DNA from: Kalaharituber pfeilii
Lineage: Eukaryota; Ascomycota; Pezizomycetes; Pezizales; Pezizaceae
DNA length: 64,000 nucleotides
Direction of reading: 5' to 3'
Assembly: GCA_015179045.1 (NCBI GenBank)
Contig: WHUZ01000010.1
Location: 992,001 to 1,056,000, forward strand
The number at the start of each line of letters is the position of its first letter. Within the stretch, counting starts at the first letter, position 1. Of the stretch, positions 36,786 to 46,696 are shown one piece after another. The translations under genes were made by a program, and so were the position numbers. The notes beneath the pieces were generated by a model that saw only the letters and a program-made list of their open reading frames with translations, searched no databases and was not told the origin of the DNA.

Positions 36786-38729
36786 ATACCTCCCAAATCG
36801 AAAAAAGAGCTAAAGCTTCATGACAGTCAGCTAGCACGTGCTATAGACTATGCTTATAAGCATCCAGATGTGTCAAAAGTGAAAATAGCTAAAGCATTTG
36901 GTGTTAATCCTACAACATTATGCCAACAATGCCATGGAGTACAGAAAAGCCGTGCCAAAGGCCGACAGAACTATCAGCTACTTACTACAGCAGAGGAAGA
37001 TGCAATTGTTGACTGGTGTAAAAAAATGTCAGATATGGGCTTCCCAGTCATGGTACTTATGCTTCGGTCGATGGCATATATTCTACTGTGTGAGAGAGCT
37101 TCGGGAAAGAAGGTTGATCCTCCCAGTATAAACTGTCACAACCATTTCCTCTCAAGACAACCAGATATCAAGCTTAAGTACGTCCAATACCTAGAGAAGA
37201 TACATACGAAAGCTACAGCGGACATAGAGGAACAGTGTTTATGGTACATCAAGCTACATAGTCTTTTCCGGCAATACCATATATGTTACGGGTTCACCGC
37301 GACTGTAGTGTGGGCGGCCGGTGGAGCGCGTGAAAAGCGAAAAATGCAAGCGCATACGAAATGCGTATATGCGACGTAAGCGACATGCGACAGCCGGAAA
37401 GGCGCCGCAGTCGCATAATGAGTGCTATATGAGCTACGCAGAGGACTAGCGAGTATCGCTAGTCAAGTGTCTTTTTGGCCTGGCGGACGGTAACTCTCTG
37501 CGTTTACCACCTCCGTAACAATATACTACCTGAAAATTTGTGGAATTGCGATGAAAAGGGAGTCATTATTTGGCCTAGCAGTAGGTAGGCAAAAAGCTAT
37601 CATTAGGGCATCTACAAAACATAAGATAGCTATTACAGATGGTAGCAGAGAATTCTGCATAGCCTCTTCTTTAGGTCACGTGATACTACCGTTTATTGTA
37701 TGGAAGAATAAGGTGCATTGTGCTAGTTTCTACGGTACAGGTGGTATACATGATACACCAGCATCTTTTAACTGATCACCCAGTAGCTATATGGATGATG
37801 AACTTGGACTAAACTTTATGAAAAAGCACTTTGAACCGCATACCCGACCCGCTACCCCCCCTCCCGCCAAGCCAATATATTGCCTGCTTATTGTCAATGG
37901 GCACTCATTATATGTCAGCTGGTCTATTGTGGAGTATGCCCTAGACCATAATATCATCATATTCTGCCTACCTTCGCACTCTACGCACATTATGCAGCCT
38001 CTCGACGTAGGGTGTCTCTCACCGCTGACACGAGCATACTGAACTGGGCTTCAAGACTTCATATACAACCACCCTGATCAACCATTTGGAAAGGTGGAAT
38101 TCTGGAAGGTCCTATGCACTGCTAGACATGCTGCACTCACTAAATCTAATATCACTAGTGCATTCAAAGCTACTGGCATATGGCTACTATGGCCAGAGGA
38201 GGTTATTGGGCGGACTGAGGCAAAATTACTCCAATTACCTGAACTAGAGCCTACCAATACCCCTATGAAGGTAGCTACCCTCCGCACCGAGCTATCACAA
38301 CTGGACTTGACACCAAATACCCGTGCGGTGGTGTACAATTATTGTGATTACCTTGAGTGCAAGCTTGTACAGCTTCGTATAGTTGAACCAAATGCCGAGA
38401 CGTTCAAACAGCTGCGTAATGGTAAGACTGTGAAGCCACGTTCAACTAAGCAAATTCAGGACCTCCGCACTCTCGACCGCGCCTATATTGAATGTGAGAA
38501 AGCTCGTATTGCACGCAAGGAGGTTCAAGATGCTGAAAAGGCTGCTAAAGCAGCAGAGCGAAAAGCTACCAAAGCGCAGAAGGCTGCAGAGCAGCAGGCA
38601 AATCCTAGAACTGCAGAGAATTCACGGGCAGGTACAGAGCAAGGGTCTAAACATGGTGGCGGGCATATACGTATGTCAAGGGCAGCACGGCAGAGGAAAT
38701 TTAATGCCAAGGGGGCTGATTTGCAGTGA
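36786..38729 (+). pseudogene. Pogo-type DDE transposase, interrupted and frameshifted
   Basis: The reading frame seems to begin at 36,786 with ATA (Ile) followed by PPKSKKELKLHDSQ, where relatives begin with Met-Pro-Pro-Lys, so the start codon looks mutated G to A. Next come a psq-type helix-turn-helix (VSKVKIAKAFGVNPTTL) and a CENP-B-like domain. The LTR insertion at 37,284-37,520 follows. After it NCDEKG (first catalytic Asp), LIVNGHS (second, Asn instead of Asp), STHIMQPLDVGC and ATGIWLLWPEEV appear in different frames with stops between. The tail (38,094-38,729) is an intact 211-codon stretch ending in a Lys/Ala/Glu coiled coil. This is a dead gene. Confidence 0.8.
37284..37520. mobile_element. 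Solo LTR family A, 237 bp, inside the transposase
   Basis: Begins TGTTACGGGTTC and ends ACCTCCGTAACA, the TG...CA form of LTRs, and is flanked on both sides by ATATA, a 5-base target duplication. Related copies lie at 46,037-46,240 (opposite orientation) and 48,753-48,958 (left-truncated). No gag-pol or partner LTR lies nearby, so it is either a recombinant solo LTR or a miniature TRIM-type element. Confidence 0.75.
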
Positions 38730-38789
38730 ATTGAATATGCCATGTCATTTCTGTCATTATACGGTACGTACCCTATTCCAATACGTTAG

Positions 38790-39463
38790 TGTTACGGGCG
38801 TGAGGGGCTAGGCTCCGGTAGGCGCTGGAAGACACTGGATGTTACGGCTACGGAGGTGTGTATACGGCGGGCCGAAAGGACTACGGAGGCGTATATGCTA
38901 CGGGCCGGAATGGCTGCGGAGGTATATATGCTGCGGGCCGGAGTGGCTACGGAGGTATATAGGCTGCGGGCCGGAATGGCTTCGGAGGTATGTATACGGC
39001 GGGCCGAAAGGGCGGCGTGGAGCGCGCAGTGGAGCGGAGCGATTTACGGGCGTAATGAGAAAACGATAGGTTTCAGAGTAATAGAGAACTAGAACACCGC
39101 TTGTGTCTTGATTCTTCAACTGTGCTATCGCTTGTGCTTAAATAGACTGAGCGCATCATACATGACTAGGCAAGTAAATAAAGAAATGACAGTCCCTTCT
39201 CAATACCAATAAAGAAACATGCAAAGTAGTACAGATGCAAGATAATAACATGTACTAAGGCATGTGCGCATATTAGCTCCGTAAACCGAGTGCCAGGCAT
39301 AAAGACCTTACAATCAACAATGACACACACTTCCTTAGCACTACCCTATTCGAAGACAAAGAATCCTCTAACGGGTGATCAGTCCGGTCTAGCAGCATTG
39401 GTCTTACTAAGGGTTCAGGATAAGTGTTCCCCTGGTCGGATAAGTCTCACCTTAGCCGTAACA
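38790..39463. mobile_element. Solo LTR family B, 674 bp, with GTTAG target duplication
   Basis: Begins TGTTACGGGCGTGAGG and ends CTTAGCCGTAACA. GTTAG flanks it at 38,785-38,789 and again at 39,464-39,468. It sits inside the pogo-type element, downstream of the transposase gene. No retroviral-type proteins are encoded. It contains a 33-base minisatellite at 38,847-39,011. Confidence 0.8.
38847..39011 (+). repeat. 33-bp minisatellite, 5 units, within LTR B
   Basis: Five 33-base units of the form CTACGGAGGTATATATGCTG then CGGGCCGGAATGG follow one another. Because 33 is a multiple of 3, each plus-strand frame yields an 11-residue repeat such as YICCGPEWLRR, which should not be taken as a protein. 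Confidence 0.85.
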
Positions 39464-39802
39464 GTTAGTCTATGGCTTCAACTGACCATGGAATTCAGAA
39501 AGGCAATTGGGAGTATGAATTAGCAATATAGGTATATAACTAGAGTCCTCTGGTAGTGGGTATAGTGGTGGAGGGTATTGGGGGGGTCTAACTATATGGT
39601 ATGGAGATTATGTTGACTGTAGAGCATTGAATTTTTGTTTCTGTATGATGTAGTCATCACCATTAGCTTTAGCGTGCTGTATTTAGCCTATAGTCGAAGT
39701 CATGATGTGCTGGAATAATGGGTTGCCGGACTGGCCGTTTTTGTTCTAGGTATCTCTAGGCGCCGAGTGTTATGCAATGGTCGATCGTTGTCCGGTTGGG
39801 TA

Positions 39803-40084
39803 TAGTACCCAGCAAAGTTCTTATAATCATTAATTGAACTTTGCGTGCTACACCAGCCACAAACAATTCGTTGCTACAGCAATCATGATTAATAATTACC
39901 CGAATTGCTTACGTTGCAAAATCCGCCTACTCCCTTCCTCCCTCTTCTCCGCATTAGTCTCATCCCAGCTCCCCACCACCACTCCCTTCTAGCAGCCTAC
40001 TCCATTTATAAGTCACTTAGCGAGCATCCTCCTCCTCTTCTTAACTATTTATCCATCAGTCAGTCAAAGCAACTAACAGACTAC
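39803..40084 (+). promoter_or_regulatory. Upstream region of CRN gene 1 with MITE end
   Basis: Right after the pogo-type element, 39,805-39,928 matches the inner part and end of the GGATTTTGCAA MITE family (GTTGCTACAGCAATC...TTGCAAAATCCGCCTA). From 39,928 to 40,084 the sequence is pyrimidine-rich and matches the leader of CRN gene 2 almost base for base, including AGCAGCCTACTCCATTTATA, which could hold a TATA-like box at about 40,005, and CCATCAGTCAGTCAAAGCAA just before the start codon. Confidence 0.6.
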
Positions 40085-41884
40085 ATGGCAACTGCAAGTA
40101 AAGCTTGGTTTAAGATCATCGACCCTGAAAGCAGCTGGAGCAAAGTGTCACTGGAAGGAATTGAAGATGTGGACGACCTCAAGGAAGCAATCAAAAAGAA
40201 AGTGGCACCTAAATTAGATGCTTACTCTATTATTGACCTCACTATTAAGGCTAAATACGATGATGAAGACCCTAACAATGCAGTGGAGCTCGATCCTAAG
40301 GATGATCTTATGAAAGTTCTTGAGCGAGTTGGGAGACAGGATTCCCCACTTGTATCTTCCGCTAAGAACATTCGGTTCTTTGTCTTTCTTCCACTCGGTA
40401 AGTGAGACTCGTTTCATTTATAATGCATATTTGCTAACCGTGACTGTACTGTCGTTTTTAAAGCCTCCCTTTCTATACTGTCAGAACTTCCGAGCCGCAC
40501 AAATAAGCCCTCAAAGAAAAGAAAACGAGGTGAAGACATTCAAGATATGTTAGCCATATTTCCCAGATATGCACCATCAAAAGCGCTATATAATCCAGTC
40601 TTTGAACAACGTATATTGAATGGCAATATAAAGATTTATGCGAACCGACCTCTCGATCTTTCCAAGGTGCCGCTTAGTCTGTTGGACCCTATTTTTGGAT
40701 CCTTTTATGATTTATGGACAACAATAGACCCGATTGCAAAGGACAATAATGCATTTTTAGTGTTAAGATCAGTGATGTTAAAAGGATATCATAATGAGAT
40801 AGAACGACAAACAGCTTTTCATAATTTTTTTCGGGATCACTTCAAAATTAGCTTGCACTCGGGGCATGCTTATGGTACTACAAGCCTGAGCGATGGCCAT
40901 GCATACACCAGCTGTGGTAAATTCATTCGCCTACTGGTCGAAGTTAAGAATGAGATTACAGGAATAAGCTCCGACCCCTATTTTCAAGTGCCAATGTTTT
41001 ATAGGGATTATCTTGACAGGCTAAAAACAGAAGAGGGAGATTATTTATCGAAGAGCGCTATACCAGTCATGATTGTCCTAATATTTGGTAGGTATCAAAC
41101 TGCTTAATCTATGTACATAGAGACTAACTTATTCATAGGTACCTATTTCCAAATTACTGGTGTATTAGTCACAGGCAAAGGCATCTTCTCGGAATCATTT
41201 ACTCCAGCATTTTCGTTTTGTGCCGATATCCATGACGAAAATCATCGTCTAGCAGTGACAAGGTGTTTGGCTGCATTGCAAGAAACACTTGTTGCACTTG
41301 ATCAATACTATGGAGGCCTTCCAGGCATGCCCAATTTACCATCATCGAAAAGTGTATTTCCTTATAAAACATCATTTATACCGCTTAACGGTGGTTCCAA
41401 TCCAGTCAACTTTGAGTATTTATGCCGCCCATACAATCACAACCTCCTGTTTCTGGCCAAAGCAGATAGTGATTTCTTTATGATAAAATATACACGACGA
41501 TACTCACGGGAAGCACATGAACTCTTATCTGATAAAGGCTTTGCACCAAAGCTGCGCGGATTGGAGAATATACCAGGGGGCTGGAAAATGGTGGTTATGC
41601 AGCATGTCGATGAACCATACAAACCCTTATCAACGCTTAAATCCGAGAGTAGAGAACAGTTCAGAGAATCTATTATGGAGAGTATTTCTTTGCTTCACAC
41701 AAATGGTTTCGTTCATGGAGACTTACGCCCATCGAATGTACTAGTCTCAGAACCAACAGAGAAAGCGCTGATCATCGATTTTGACGAAGCCGGAGAAGCA
41801 AACAGCGTTTGTTATCCGCCAAACCTCAATACCACCGACATCGTCCGGCCGGAGGGGCCACAGATGGAAACCCAATTACTATAG
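40085..41884 (+). CDS. CRN (Crinkler) protein 1: header + REase-fold + kinase
   Basis: Three exons (40,085-40,397; 40,464-41,087; 41,139-41,884) give 560 residues. Residues 1-104 are a ubiquitin-like CRN header (WFKIIDPESSWSKVSLEGIE ... NIRFFVFLPL). A basic KPSKKRKR cluster follows at about 120, nuclear-localisation-like. The middle has a PD-(D/E)xK-type signature, LLVEVKNE (Glu264/Lys266). The C-terminal part is a eukaryotic-type protein kinase: FMIKYTRR (possible ATP-binding Lys), HGDLRPSN (catalytic loop, about 505) and IIDFDEAG (DFD, about 526). REase-plus-kinase C-termini are an established architecture of CRN proteins in fungi and oomycetes, where they act as host-directed effectors or in inter-organism conflict. 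No signal peptide is seen. The last ~10 residues look out of frame relative to the family because of a G-run at 41,854-41,857. Confidence 0.85.
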
Positions 41885-43059
41885 CCCACGATAATTTTAT
41901 GTTCCAACAATTATTTGATTCTAATTTCTGAGTCCACTTACTTCGCGTTGGAAGAAACCTCGCTCTGAGATTATATAGTGGGTGTTTTTTTAAGATTGAT
42001 CATTGCTGTGCAGTTTGCTGTGGAGTTTTCTGTGGACTTTGCTGTGGAGTTTTCTATGGGCTTTGCTGTGGGGTTTTCTATGAGCTTTGCTGTGCGGTTT
42101 GCCGTGGAGTTTTCTGCAGTGTTTTCTATGTGGTCTGCTGTGGACTTTGCTGTGGAGGTTACTTTCTCGCTCCACAGTGGGAATTGTTTTATTTTTTTTT
42201 AATAATTGTTATTAGTCTCGTGCCCAGACGCTGACTGGCGTCTTGTAATTAAATATTTGCTTGGCGACGCACAGGAGCGTCTGGGACTTTTTGTCCCCCG
42301 GTTGTTCAGCCAAGACCGCAATGCAACGTTTCGGTCGCAACGTAGTCCGTATGTTTGCAAACAGTTGGATTGTGTACAGCAAAACGATTCACTTTTAATA
42401 TACAGGAAGCCATGTTGGTGGACACAATAGAGAAAGGAGTTCTTGATGATGAAGGAGTGCAAATTCTAGAGGTAATAAAACAAATGAAAGCCAAAGGATT
42501 TACCTGTTATGTTTATTACCTGACCATTTTAATAACCATTGCACCAAAAGGTAGAACTACTGGTATCATCCGGTAGCACAGCTAGTATATAGGAGTATCC
42601 AGACGAGTTGGTCAATGACTTGCTTATGTTTGCAATAGCTACATGTACTAGTAGTCAGCTTCCCTCTGCCACCATCATCATGGCATGCTAAGCTATGATA
42701 GTACTCCTCCGCAGGCAGAGTACGCCCCGGACTCTCTATATATTAACCCCCACTGGCAGATGTAGTGTTCGCATTTGGTATAAGCTGAGTCAGTGTTGAG
42801 TTTTATAGCATACATACATACTTAGCTCACATCAGCTCAGTACCAAGTAGTAGTTGTATATTACACATCGACTCAGTCACGCCGTATATACAACTCATAC
42901 CAGCTCGCTCAACAGCCGAGCCAAGTACGTTTTATGGTGTAATAAACCGGCTCAACTTGGACTCACTCAGAAAACCTGACTCAGAACTTACACCGGGTGC
43001 GAACACTACCTAGATACCTATTACCCATTCGCCAGCTCGCAAAATTATGAAGGGCCACG
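41885..43059. other. Intergenic: minisatellite and repeated segments
   Basis: About 41,990-42,165 is a minisatellite of 15- and 30-base units, with words TTTGCTGTGGAGTTTTCTGT. A short hairpin-rich segment at 42,221-42,300 (TCTCGTGCCCAGACGCTGAC...GGAGCGTCTGGGA) has relatives at 25,952, 45,655 and 50,050. 42,418-42,505 reads like a coding fragment (EAMLVDTIEKGVLDDEGVQI) but lacks context. 42,508-42,720 is repeated at 44,474-44,600 and 45,430-45,620. Confidence 0.5.
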
Positions 43060-43330
43060 GAACGAGACAGACTACAGCTCAGCTACCGCCCACTACAACG
43101 CCTTGGAACCAGAGTCGCCACCCTAGCAGGAATACTAGGTAATAAAGGCCTGCGCCACTGGAGATACCGATCGGGAAAGCAGATAGTCCAGAGTGCAGAT
43201 AGTGCGGCAAAGGTCTGGAGACCTCTGCACACGTCCTGACAGAATGCGAAGTTTGGAAACTAGGGGGGAGGAGGACCTGAGAAGACCCCCGAAAACAGAC
43301 AGAGATAAAGACAAATTGGCGGAGATATTG
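43060..43330 (+). mobile_element. Decayed LINE C-terminal fragment
   Basis: One plus frame reads IPIGKADSPECR, stop, CGKGLETSAHVLTECEVW, which is the CxxC...H...C zinc motif typical of the end of non-LTR retrotransposon ORF2 proteins, with one stop inside. No target duplication was found. It is a different sequence from the LINE at 18.0 kb. Confidence 0.6.
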
Positions 43331-44286
43331 GAATGTAATAATCCAACCCGGACCCCTCGCCCAAGACCCTCCAGCTCCGGTCCTATACTGGCAATCAACA
43401 TACTACTCGCCAGTACTCGTACACGTGCAGCTGACCCTGACACCCTTGCAATTCGCCGCACTCCTTCTAGCACTCCGATATATATCCCTGCACCTGTAAG
43501 CTCGCTTAAGCAACATGGCCGCCAGCATCCCGATCATCGCTTAACAGCCCGAACCCGAAGAACTTGCCAGAATCTGCTACATAGAAAAACCCGGATCCCC
43601 AGAACCTGCCGGAAAGCCACAGAACCCGCCGGAAAGCCGTAGAACCTGCCAGAAAGCCGTAGAACCTGCCGGAAGCTGTAGAACCTGCTGGAAGACCCCG
43701 GAATCCACCAGCGACAGGTATCGCCGAGCTTATTCCCGGATATTCTTGACGCTTCTACCCGCTTCCAGTCATTTCCTTGGCCATCCATGTACTTCCTGTC
43801 ATTTCCTTTGTTTTCCATGTACTTCCAGTCGGTTTTCCATGTACTTCGTTTGTTTGTTTGCTCGTTTGCTTGTTTGCTTGGATTTGCCACCGAGGGTTTT
43901 CTATAAAGAGGCCCTCCTCCCTCCTCCCTCTTGCTTCTCCACGCAACAACTTGTATCCTACCCAAGTTGTGTATTTAGCTTTTCAATACATCTACCTCTC
44001 GATATCACATAGCTCCAACCGCCTCTGCCTCTGCCTCTGCCTCTACTGTGAAATCGCCCCGGCGCCCGGCGCCCACCCCGTACCCAGATCTTGTACCTTG
44101 ACCTGACCCGGACCCGTTCATCACATGGAATGGGCAAGCCAAGAGTAGGAACAGGCCTTGGTTTATTCCTATTACTCAAATTTCCCTTCCGTTACAGTAT
44201 TTTTTCTTAATTTTCCTTTCACGCAGTCCATATGTATTTAGAAGAACCTCACTATAGCCTATTAGGCGGCATGTGAGTAATGATAT
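43331..44286. other. Intergenic DNA with short tandem repeats
   Basis: Imperfect tandem units of about 20 bases (AGAACCTGCCGGAAAGCCGT) occur at 43,600-43,700. Another set based on CATGTACTTCC/AGTCATTTCC lies at 43,765-43,845, followed by TTTGTTTGCTCG-type repeats. Frames of up to 149 codons come from these repeats and are not supported as genes. Confidence 0.5.
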
Positions 44287-44311
44287 AAAAAAAAAAAAAA
44301 AAAAAAAAAAA
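44287..44311 (+). repeat. A25 tract ending a retroposon-like tail
   Basis: 25 consecutive A follow TAGCCTATTAGGCGGCATGT and GAGTAATGATATA. The same tail sequence, with few changes, precedes the A run at 45,528-45,552, so both are 3' ends of one retroposon family. Confidence 0.7.
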
Positions 44312-44434
44312 CATATGATAGTTTCAATTTCCTAGGCTCACTACACCTAGTACTTTATAACCTGTAATCGGTTTATGCTGTAAGCCGCTTATTAAGTTCC
44401 AAGGTCACCTGCAGTATCTGATGTTCACTATAGG

Positions 44435-44515
44435 TAAGGTTTGAACTGGCAACCTTATCGGTAGTACTGTTACATTTATTACCTGTTGTAATAACCGTTG
44501 CACCAAAAAGTAGAA
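44435..44515 (-). repeat. Candidate tRNA-derived SINE promoter
   Basis: On the minus strand TGGTGCAACGG fits the RNA polymerase III A-box consensus TRGYNNANNNG. About 50 bases further on, GTTCAAACC fits the B-box core GWTCRANNC. The segment belongs to a repeat family (a second copy of the A-box half is at about 42,515-42,560 on the minus strand). No clear tRNA cloverleaf was drawn, so SINE status is inference. Confidence 0.35.
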
Positions 44516-44559
44516 TTACTGGTACTACCCAGTAGTATGGTCAGTATATATACGAGTAT

Positions 44560-44911
44560 CTAGACAGGTCAGTCAGTGACTTGCTTACATTTGTACATAT
44601 GGTCGGGGATCTTGGCTCCTTTAGACAGCTACATATAGGGTGCCTGAACGGGTCAGATAACCCACAACCCAAGCCATGTGGCAGAGGAAGATCAGTGGTA
44701 AGGAGGTGCTTTGCACCTGCGGAGAGGTATGGAGTGCTGAGCATGTGGTGTTCAGATATGCTGAGCTAGAGCGGCCACAGAAGAAGGACAAAGATAGGGC
44801 GCAGGTCACTTGGCAGTGCTGAAAGGACTTGAAGGAGAAAGGATGGAGGCAGGAGGGAGTAGAGGGCAACCTGGTTGAGGTATGGTTTGCCAGTCTTGAT
44901 CTGGGCTAGCC
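44560..44911 (+). mobile_element. Second decayed LINE C-terminal fragment
   Basis: A plus frame reads VLCTCGEVWSAEHVVFRYAE, then a Lys/Glu-rich tail to about 44,905. The CxCGE...EHV signature is that of a non-LTR retrotransposon ORF2 C-terminus, with Tyr where the final Cys is usual. One in-frame stop lies at about 44,819. It differs from the fragments at 18.0 and 43.1 kb. Confidence 0.6.
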
Positions 44912-45059
44912 GAAGGCCGGAGGGTATATTGGATACCCAATTGTGTACATAGGATAGATAGGTAGTTGCTCCAACCTGGCCCAGGTATATGGGTCCCTGC
45001 CATAGGCTGGTAACCTGTATGCGGGATTATGTGAAGAAAAACCCCCCGCAACCTGACTC

Positions 45060-45440
45060 GCACGACCTGCTCCAGCGGGCGGGTTCTGCCTCTGCCGAGA
45101 ACCCGTCGGGCCGGGTTATCATAAGAGAACCTGCTCGCGGGGCCCCGGGGAACTCATAAAAACCTGTGATGGCAGTATCGGTAGCAATATACCCTCCGCA
45201 ATAGTAGTATTTACAGCCCTATATGCTCACCGTAATGGCAGTACTTACAGCCATATATGCTCGCCGCAATGGCAGTATGAGCAACCAAGTATGCTTGCCG
45301 CGACCACATTATATGTGGCTGATATATGTAGCTTGGTCCCAAGGTGGGGCCCCACGGGCGAGTTGGCCAAAGAGGCCGACGGGGTGGGGCGGGTTGCGGG
45401 CAGGTTGTAGAGTAGCAAAACCTGCCCTGACCCGCTACAT
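45060..45440 (+). repeat. GC-rich repeat, inverse copy of 46,697-47,205
   Basis: Contains the shared blocks CCAAAGAGGCCGACGGGGTG, GGGCGGGTTGCGGGCAGGTTG and ATATATGTAGCTTGG, plus four degenerate 34-base minisatellite units (ATGGCAGTACTTACAGCCAT). The 46.7-kb copy has the same blocks on the opposite strand and more units. It ends in a CCTGCCCTGACCCGC-type terminus. Confidence 0.7.
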
Positions 45441-45483
45441 ATACTAGTAGTCAGCTTCCCTCTACCATCATGGCACACCAAGC

Positions 45484-45552
45484 GGTCCCTTGCCATAGCC
45501 CATAGGGCGGCACGCGAGTATTAATATAAAAAAAAAAAAAAAAAAAAAAAAA
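45484..45552 (+). mobile_element. 69-bp retroposon tail insertion with 9-bp target duplication
   Basis: ACACCAAGC (45,475-45,483) precedes and ACACTAAGC (45,553-45,561) follows a short insert that ends in a run of 25 A. The related segment at 42,655-42,720 (CATGGCATGCTAAGCTATGA) lacks the insert and represents the empty site. The insert has only the last ~45 bases of the element before the A run, an extreme 5' truncation. Confidence 0.75.
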
Positions 45553-45654
45553 ACACTAAGCTGTGATATTACTCTACCGCAGGCAGGGTATGTCCCGGAC
45601 TCTCTATATATTAGAGAGCTTTGGCATTAACTCTCAGATGCCCGTTACTACTAG

Positions 45655-46036
45655 TCTCATAACCAGACGCTAACTAAGCAAAGTTTCAGGAAAATGGTTG
45701 GACTCCGCTAGGAGTGTCTGGAAGATCTTGACCTGGTTTTCTCAGCGACAACTTGAAGCTTTGCTGGGTGGAAACCCTGCTGGCGGAAATGCAACCAGCT
45801 AGCGGAAATGGCTTCCCGGTGTCTGATTCTAGCTTTCTACCAACCAAACTAGCTTTCCGCTTAAGACTACCTTTCCGCTTAATTCTGAACATCATTACCA
45901 GCCATCTACCACTCAGTTTAATTGTATTTGATAAGACATTATGAATAGAAATTGTACTTGCTGATAAATAATTTGTTTGAAACTAAATGCCTGAGAGGTA
46001 GAATAGTAGCAGTAGTAGAGTATATAATCTCTATAG
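45655..46036. other. Intergenic, includes half of a dispersed inverted-repeat pair
   Basis: 45,683-45,735 (GTTTCAGGAAAATGGTTGGA and beyond) is matched in inverse orientation at about 47,571-47,625. The stretch after 45,740 has no supported gene; GCGGAAATG words are short direct repeats. Confidence 0.5.
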
Positions 46037-46240
46037 TGTAACGGATGGTGGTAAACGCAGAGAGTTACCGTCCGCCAGGCCAAAAAGACACTTGACTAGT
46101 GATACTCGCCAGTCCTCTGCGTAGCTCATATAGCACATTTCGCGACTGCGATGCCGGCGCCCGGCTGTCGCATATCGCCTACGTCGCATATGCGCGCATC
46201 CACCGACCGCCCGCCCTACGGTTGCGGTGAATCCGTAACA
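46037..46240. mobile_element. Solo LTR family A, 204 bp, TATAG target duplication
   Basis: Begins TGTAACGGATGGTGG and ends GCGGTGAATCCGTAACA. TATAG flanks both ends (46,032-46,036 and 46,241-46,245). It is the inverse orientation of the copy at 37,284-37,520, sharing GTAAACGCAGAGAGTTACCG and GCCAGGCCAAAAAGACAC. Having TG...CA ends and a 5-base duplication at two independent sites is the main argument that this family is LTR-derived. Confidence 0.75.
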
Positions 46241-46455
46241 TATAGAGAATAAGTAAACTTCACTATATAGCTAAAGCCATAGCAGTTTAGCAGTGGCAGC
46301 CTATGGCAGTTTAGCAAGCAGTGCAGTTTAGCAGATTTTAGTAGTTAGGTAGATTATAATGGTAGTAGACTATAGCTTTCCAGTGAACTATACTTATACC
46401 TTCCAATGGAGTATGGCTTTTTAGTAGACTATGATAGCAGCACCCTATGGCAGCT

Positions 46456-46622
46456 GTAATAGTGGCAGACTATGGCTTTCTGACAAACTACAGCTTTCTG
46501 ACAAACTACAGCTTTTCGATGAACTACAGCTTTCCAACGAACTATAGCTTTCCAACAAACTACAGCTTTCCGATAGATTACAGCTTTCTGATGAACTACA
46601 GCTTTCCGATGAACTACAGTTT
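46456..46622. repeat. 18-bp minisatellite, about 9 units
   Basis: Units of ACTACAGCTTTCCGATGA with variation at a few positions. The plus frame repeats NYSFPT and is a repeat artefact rather than a credible gene. Confidence 0.8.
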
Positions 46623-46696
46623 TGTAAAGAAGAGTATCTAGCTATACCTGAGATTTACCATACCTCTATAGAAGCAATGAAAATATAATCACCCCA

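Larger units (their letters stand above)
36664..39802 (+). mobile_element. Complete pogo/Fot1-type transposon with 33-bp TIRs
   Basis: The left terminus (36,664-36,696, starting TACCAAACCGGACAATGATC) and the inverse of the right terminus (39,770-39,802) agree at 31 of 33 bases. TA flanks both ends (36,662-36,663 and 39,803-39,804), the target duplication of pogo/Tc1-mariner elements. The total is 3,139 bases. Removing the two solo LTRs nested inside (37,284-37,520 and 38,790-39,463, each with its 5-base duplication) leaves about 2.2 kb, a normal size for Fot1-like elements. It carries a broken transposase gene and so cannot move itself. Confidence 0.9.
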
